Source: Pseudomonas sp.
GTDB lineage: Bacteria; Pseudomonadota; Gammaproteobacteria; Pseudomonadales; Pseudomonadaceae
DNA: 8,454 bases
NCBI GenBank assembly: GCA_003525045.1
Contig: DQGF01000443.1
Coordinates: forward strand, 3,054-11,507
Reading direction: 5' to 3'
Shown here: one piece after another, positions 6,101 through 8,454 of the stretch
Position numbering within the stretch: the stretch's first letter is position 1
Layout of the letters: each line of letters starts with the position of its first letter
The notes under the pieces: generated by a model
Seen by the model: only the letters and a program-made list of their open reading frames with translations
Told to the model about the DNA's origin: nothing
The model's database searches: none
Translations under genes and position numbers: made by a program

Positions 6101-6471
6101 GAAATCTCCAGGATACAAAGGCAATGAAATAGGGAAGACATAACTTAGCTGCCATATGAAAAATGCTAAGACGCATTTGTCATAAATGTTTCATCCTTGA
6201 GACGCCTCCGTTATATCGGTTGGCCACCACTCGTCTGCATCCTTCTCCATTCGTGACCTAGAACGCAAGTCCCAGCTGTTTCACATGATTTACGCCGCCA
6301 CGTTGCGAGGCGGCAGTCGCTGGCTATACTCGGGTGGGAATGGAGTTAGCTGATGACGCCCGACTGCACACGCAGCAAGGCCTGGCAATTCAAGTTCGTA
6401 GTCTGAAAAAGCCGCTCCCTTGCCGCAGGTGAAAGCCGGCGGGATAAAAAGAACGATAAGGGGAACCCGCA
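6101..6471. other. Divergent intergenic region between the PA0104-like gene and coxB
   Basis: No convincing protein gene lies here. The left part is AT-rich and contains a perfect 6-bp dyad, AAATGC (6161-6166) with GCATTT (6173-6178), about 60 bases before the minus-strand start. On the minus strand ATGACA just before the dyad (6179-6184) resembles a -35 element, but no good -10 follows. The right part has a GCCGCC/GGCGGC stem (6294-6299 with 6309-6314) whose loop carries the probable cox -35, then a leader of about 135 bases. I see no FNR/Anr-type TTGAT-N4-ATCAA site. Confidence 0.6.
6303..6330 (+). promoter_or_regulatory. Probable cox operon promoter with CTATACT -10
   Basis: TTGCGA (6303-6308) and TATACT (6325-6330) are 16 bases apart. 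The -10 with its preceding base is CTATACT, the form preferred by RpoS. This agrees with the known RpoS-dependent, starvation-induced expression of the aa3 oxidase operon in P. aeruginosa. Transcription would begin near 6337, leaving a leader of about 135 bases. Confidence 0.5.
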
Positions 6472-7599
6472 ATGATGCGACATCCACACGTCTGGATGGG
6501 CCTCCTGTTGTGGTCGATTTTCAGTCCGGCACACGCCGCATGGACTGTAAATATGGCGCCTGGAGCGACTGAAATCAGTCACGCAGTATTTGACCTGCAC
6601 ATGACCATTTTCTGGATCTGTGTAGTGATCGGCATCATCGTCTTCGGCGCCATGTTCTGGTCGATGATTCTCCACCGCCGCTCGACCGGGCAGGTGGCCG
6701 CAAAATTTCATGAAAGCACCACCGTCGAAATCCTCTGGACCATCGTGCCCTTCCTGATATTGGTGGCGATGGCGATTCCGGCGACTGCAACCCTGATCAA
6801 GATGTACGACGCCACCGAGCCGGATATCGATATCCAGGTCACGGGCTATCAGTGGAAGTGGCATTACAAGTACTTGGGCCAGGACGTTGAGTTCTTCAGC
6901 AACCTGACCACACCCGCCGATCAGATTCACAACAAGGAAGCCAAGGGCGAGCATTACCTGCTTGAGGTCGACAAGCCACTGGTGCTGCCGATCGGCGCCA
7001 AGGTGCGTTTCCTGGTGACTTCTGCCGACGTCATTCACTCCTGGTGGGTGCCGGCCTTCGCGGTCAAGCGCGATGCGATCCCGGGGTTCGTCAATGAAGC
7101 CTGGACCCGAATCGAGAAACCCGGCCTCTACCGCGGCCAGTGCGCCGAGTTGTGCGGCAAGGACCACGGGTTCATGCCGATCGTGGTCGAGGTCAAGGAA
7201 AAGGCCGAGTACGAAAAATGGCTGGGCGAGCGCAAGGCTGAAGCCGCGCAACTCAAAGAGCTGACCAGCAAGGAATGGACTCTGGAGGAGCTCAAGGAGC
7301 GCGGCGACAAGATCTATCACACCACTTGCGTGGCCTGTCACCAGGCCGAGGGCCAGGGCCTGCCGCCGATGTTCCCGGCACTCAAGGGCTCGAAAATCGC
7401 TACCGGACCGAAAGAAGGTCACCTGAGCATTGTCTTCCACGGCAAGCCCGGCACCGCCATGGCCGCGTTCGGCAAGCAGCTCTCGGAAGTCGATATTGCG
7501 GCGGTCGTGACCTACGAACGTAACGCCTGGGGCAACAACAAGGGCGACATGGTCACTCCAAAAGAAGTGTTGGAGCTGAAACAGGCGGAAAGCAAATGA
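6472..7599 (+). CDS. coxB: Cytochrome c oxidase subunit II with fused cytochrome c domain (caa3-type)
   Basis: A 375-residue membrane-anchored subunit that takes electrons from the cytochrome c pool into the CuA centre. Residues 1-22 form a signal peptide ending SPAHA. Two membrane helices follow (about 43-67 and 88-108), then the periplasmic cupredoxin domain. The CuA ligands are all present: His189, then Cys224, Glu226, Cys228, His232 and Met235 in CAELCGKDHGFM. The aromatic electron-entry patch is seen as GYQWKWHYKY (125-134). A charged linker (about 240-275) leads to a class I cytochrome c domain with the heme motif CVACH (Cys286, Cys289, His290) and probable axial Met330 in GTAMAAFG. ATG 6472 is favoured by AAGGGG (6458-6463) at 8 bases; ATG 6475 is also possible. 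coxA follows after 82 bases in the same operon. The position matches PA0105. Confidence 0.97.
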   Translation: MMRHPHVWMGLLLWSIFSPAHAAWTVNMAPGATEISHAVFDLHMTIFWICVVIGIIVFGAMFWSMILHRRSTGQVAAKFHESTTVEILWTIVPFLILVAMAIPATATLIKMYDATEPDIDIQVTGYQWKWHYKYLGQDVEFFSNLTTPADQIHNKEAKGEHYLLEVDKPLVLPIGAKVRFLVTSADVIHSWWVPAFAVKRDAIPGFVNEAWTRIEKPGLYRGQCAELCGKDHGFMPIVVEVKEKAEYEKWLGERKAEAAQLKELTSKEWTLEELKERGDKIYHTTCVACHQAEGQGLPPMFPALKGSKIATGPKEGHLSIVFHGKPGTAMAAFGKQLSEVDIAAVVTYERNAWGNNKGDMVTPKEVLELKQAESK

Positions 7600-7626
7600 C
7601 CCGGTCTATTGCGCACCCCAGGAACC

Positions 7627-7649
7627 GGTCGGGGCATCGCGCCCCGGCC
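7627..7649 (+). other. Strong hairpin between coxB and coxA
   Basis: Bases 7627-7635 pair with 7641-7649 (9 bp, eight Watson-Crick and one G-T pair, mostly G-C) around the loop ATCGC. No T tract follows, so it is not a terminator. It may stabilise the coxB message or mark a processing site. It ends 20 bases before the coxA Shine-Dalgarno AGGAG (7670-7674). Confidence 0.5.
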
Positions 7650-7681
7650 TGCCCAGCCCATCTGTTTGCAGGAGACAGGCC

Positions 7682-8454
7682 ATGAGCGCCGTTATCGATG
7701 ACCACGGTCATGCCACCGACCATGCCCACGGCCCCGCCAAAGGCCTGATGCGCTGGGTGCTGACCACTAACCACAAGGATATCGGCACGCTGTACCTGTG
7801 GTTTGCGTTCTCCATGTTCTTGCTCGGCGGCTCGTTCGCGATGGTGATTCGCGCCGAGCTGTTCCAGCCGGGGCTGCAAATCGTCCAGCCGGAATTCTTC
7901 AACCAGATGACCACCATGCACGGTCTGGTCATGGTGTTCGGTGCGGTGATGCCGGCCTTTGTCGGCCTCGCCAACTGGATGATCCCGTTGATGATCGGCG
8001 CGCCGGACATGGCCCTGCCGCGGATGAACAACTTCAGCTTCTGGCTGCTGCCGGCGGCGTTCATCCTGCTGGTGTCGACCCTGTTCACCCCCGGCGGCGG
8101 ACCGAACTTCGGCTGGACGTTCTATGCCCCGCTGTCGACGACCTATGCGCCGGAAAGCGTGACGTTCTTCATCTTCGCCATCCACTTGATGGGGATCAGT
8201 TCGATCATGGGCGCGATCAACGTGATCGCGACCATCCTCAACCTGCGCGCCCCCGGCATGACATTGATGAAAATGCCATTGTTCGTCTGGACCTGGCTGA
8301 TCACCGCATTCCTGCTGATTGCAGTGATGCCAGTGCTGGCCGGGTGCGTGACGATGATGCTGATGGACATCCACTTCGGTACCAGCTTCTTCAGTGCCGC
8401 CGGTGGCGGTGACCCGGTGTTGTTCCAGCATGTGTTCTGGTTCTTCGGTCACCC
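7682..8454 (+). CDS. coxA: Cytochrome c oxidase subunit I, 5' part
   Basis: The frame opens at ATG 7682, with AGGAG 7 bases upstream, and is still open at the window edge: 257 full codons, about half of a roughly 530-residue protein. It is the catalytic heme-copper subunit that reduces O2 to water and pumps protons. Visible marks are a His/Asp-rich cytoplasmic N terminus (residues 5-16), the low-spin heme a ligand His80 in TTMHGLVMVFG, the D-channel entrance Asp109 and Asn116 in GAPDMALPRMNN, PGGGPNFGWTFYAPLS (137-152), and His257 in WFFGHP, the first CuB ligand of the HPEVY motif, which is cut by the window end. These features indicate an A-type oxidase. Residue 222 (LAGCVT) is Cys where I recall Ala in most relatives. 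It corresponds to PA0106, and assembly factor and subunit III genes are expected downstream. Confidence 0.97.
   Translation, partial: MSAVIDDHGHATDHAHGPAKGLMRWVLTTNHKDIGTLYLWFAFSMFLLGGSFAMVIRAELFQPGLQIVQPEFFNQMTTMHGLVMVFGAVMPAFVGLANWMIPLMIGAPDMALPRMNNFSFWLLPAAFILLVSTLFTPGGGPNFGWTFYAPLSTTYAPESVTFFIFAIHLMGISSIMGAINVIATILNLRAPGMTLMKMPLFVWTWLITAFLLIAVMPVLAGCVTMMLMDIHFGTSFFSAAGGGDPVLFQHVFWFFGH

Noticed and set aside
6822..6835. Perfect 14-base palindrome GGATATCGATATCC
   Set aside because: It lies inside coxB and encodes Asp-Ile-Asp-Ile in a normal protein context; it is probably chance.
6346..7440. Minus-strand open frame of 364 codons
   Set aside because: It is antisense to coxB, whose family identity is certain, and its protein is rich in His, Arg, Asp and Gly with no recognisable domain.
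7553..8452. Minus-strand open frame of 299 codons
   Set aside because: It is antisense to coxA; the sense frame has unmistakable subunit I motifs, and the antisense product is a His/Gln/Arg-rich artefact.
1..8454. CRISPR array, insertion sequence, tRNA or phage genes
   Set aside because: I saw no regularly spaced repeats, transposase motifs, tRNA-like cloverleaf or phage protein families on either strand.

Overview
The window looks like chromosomal DNA of a fluorescent-group Pseudomonas. The genes are GC-rich with Pseudomonas-like codon use. The protein set and its order match the P. aeruginosa PAO1 loci PA0067-PA0069 and PA0102-PA0106 as I remember them. A 26-bp-arm inverted repeat of the Pseudomonas REP/REPIN type also lies between two genes. 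The species cannot be fixed from this stretch.

Layout. Positions 1-935 hold the 3' third of prlC (oligopeptidase A, M3 zinc peptidase), overlapping by ATGA a small YheV-type zinc-ribbon gene. After two hairpin regions, 1171-1473 (minus) encodes an unrecognised 100-residue protein with one EF-hand/dockerin-like calcium loop; it sits in visibly AT-richer DNA. Positions 1703-2761 encode a radical SAM protein of the PA0069/SplB-like family, preceded by a near-consensus LexA (SOS) box that overlaps its probable promoter. Positions 3005-5347 hold a beta-carbonic anhydrase followed by a SulP-family anion transporter with a STAS domain, probably one transcript and probably a bicarbonate/CO2 handling pair. 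A REPIN-like inverted repeat (5359-5432) separates it from a convergent conserved hypothetical gene (PA0104-like, 5450-6100 minus). From about 6303 onward a promoter with a CTATACT -10 leads into coxB (subunit II with a fused cytochrome c domain, caa3-type) and the 5' two-fifths or so of coxA (subunit I), which runs off the window end.

How they fit. The cox genes encode the terminal aa3/caa3 oxidase that passes electrons from cytochrome c to O2. The carbonic anhydrase/SulP pair is a plausible inorganic-carbon module next door. The prlC-yheV-radical SAM block belongs to protein turnover and the DNA-damage response. The most notable points are the SOS-controlled radical SAM enzyme, the apparent absence at the 2762-3004 junction of the type VI secretion cluster that separates the flanking genes in PAO1, a small lineage-specific-looking calcium-loop protein, and several intergenic hairpins including one that covers the SulP ribosome binding site. 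I found no CRISPR array, insertion sequence, tRNA or rRNA, and no clear new multi-gene system.
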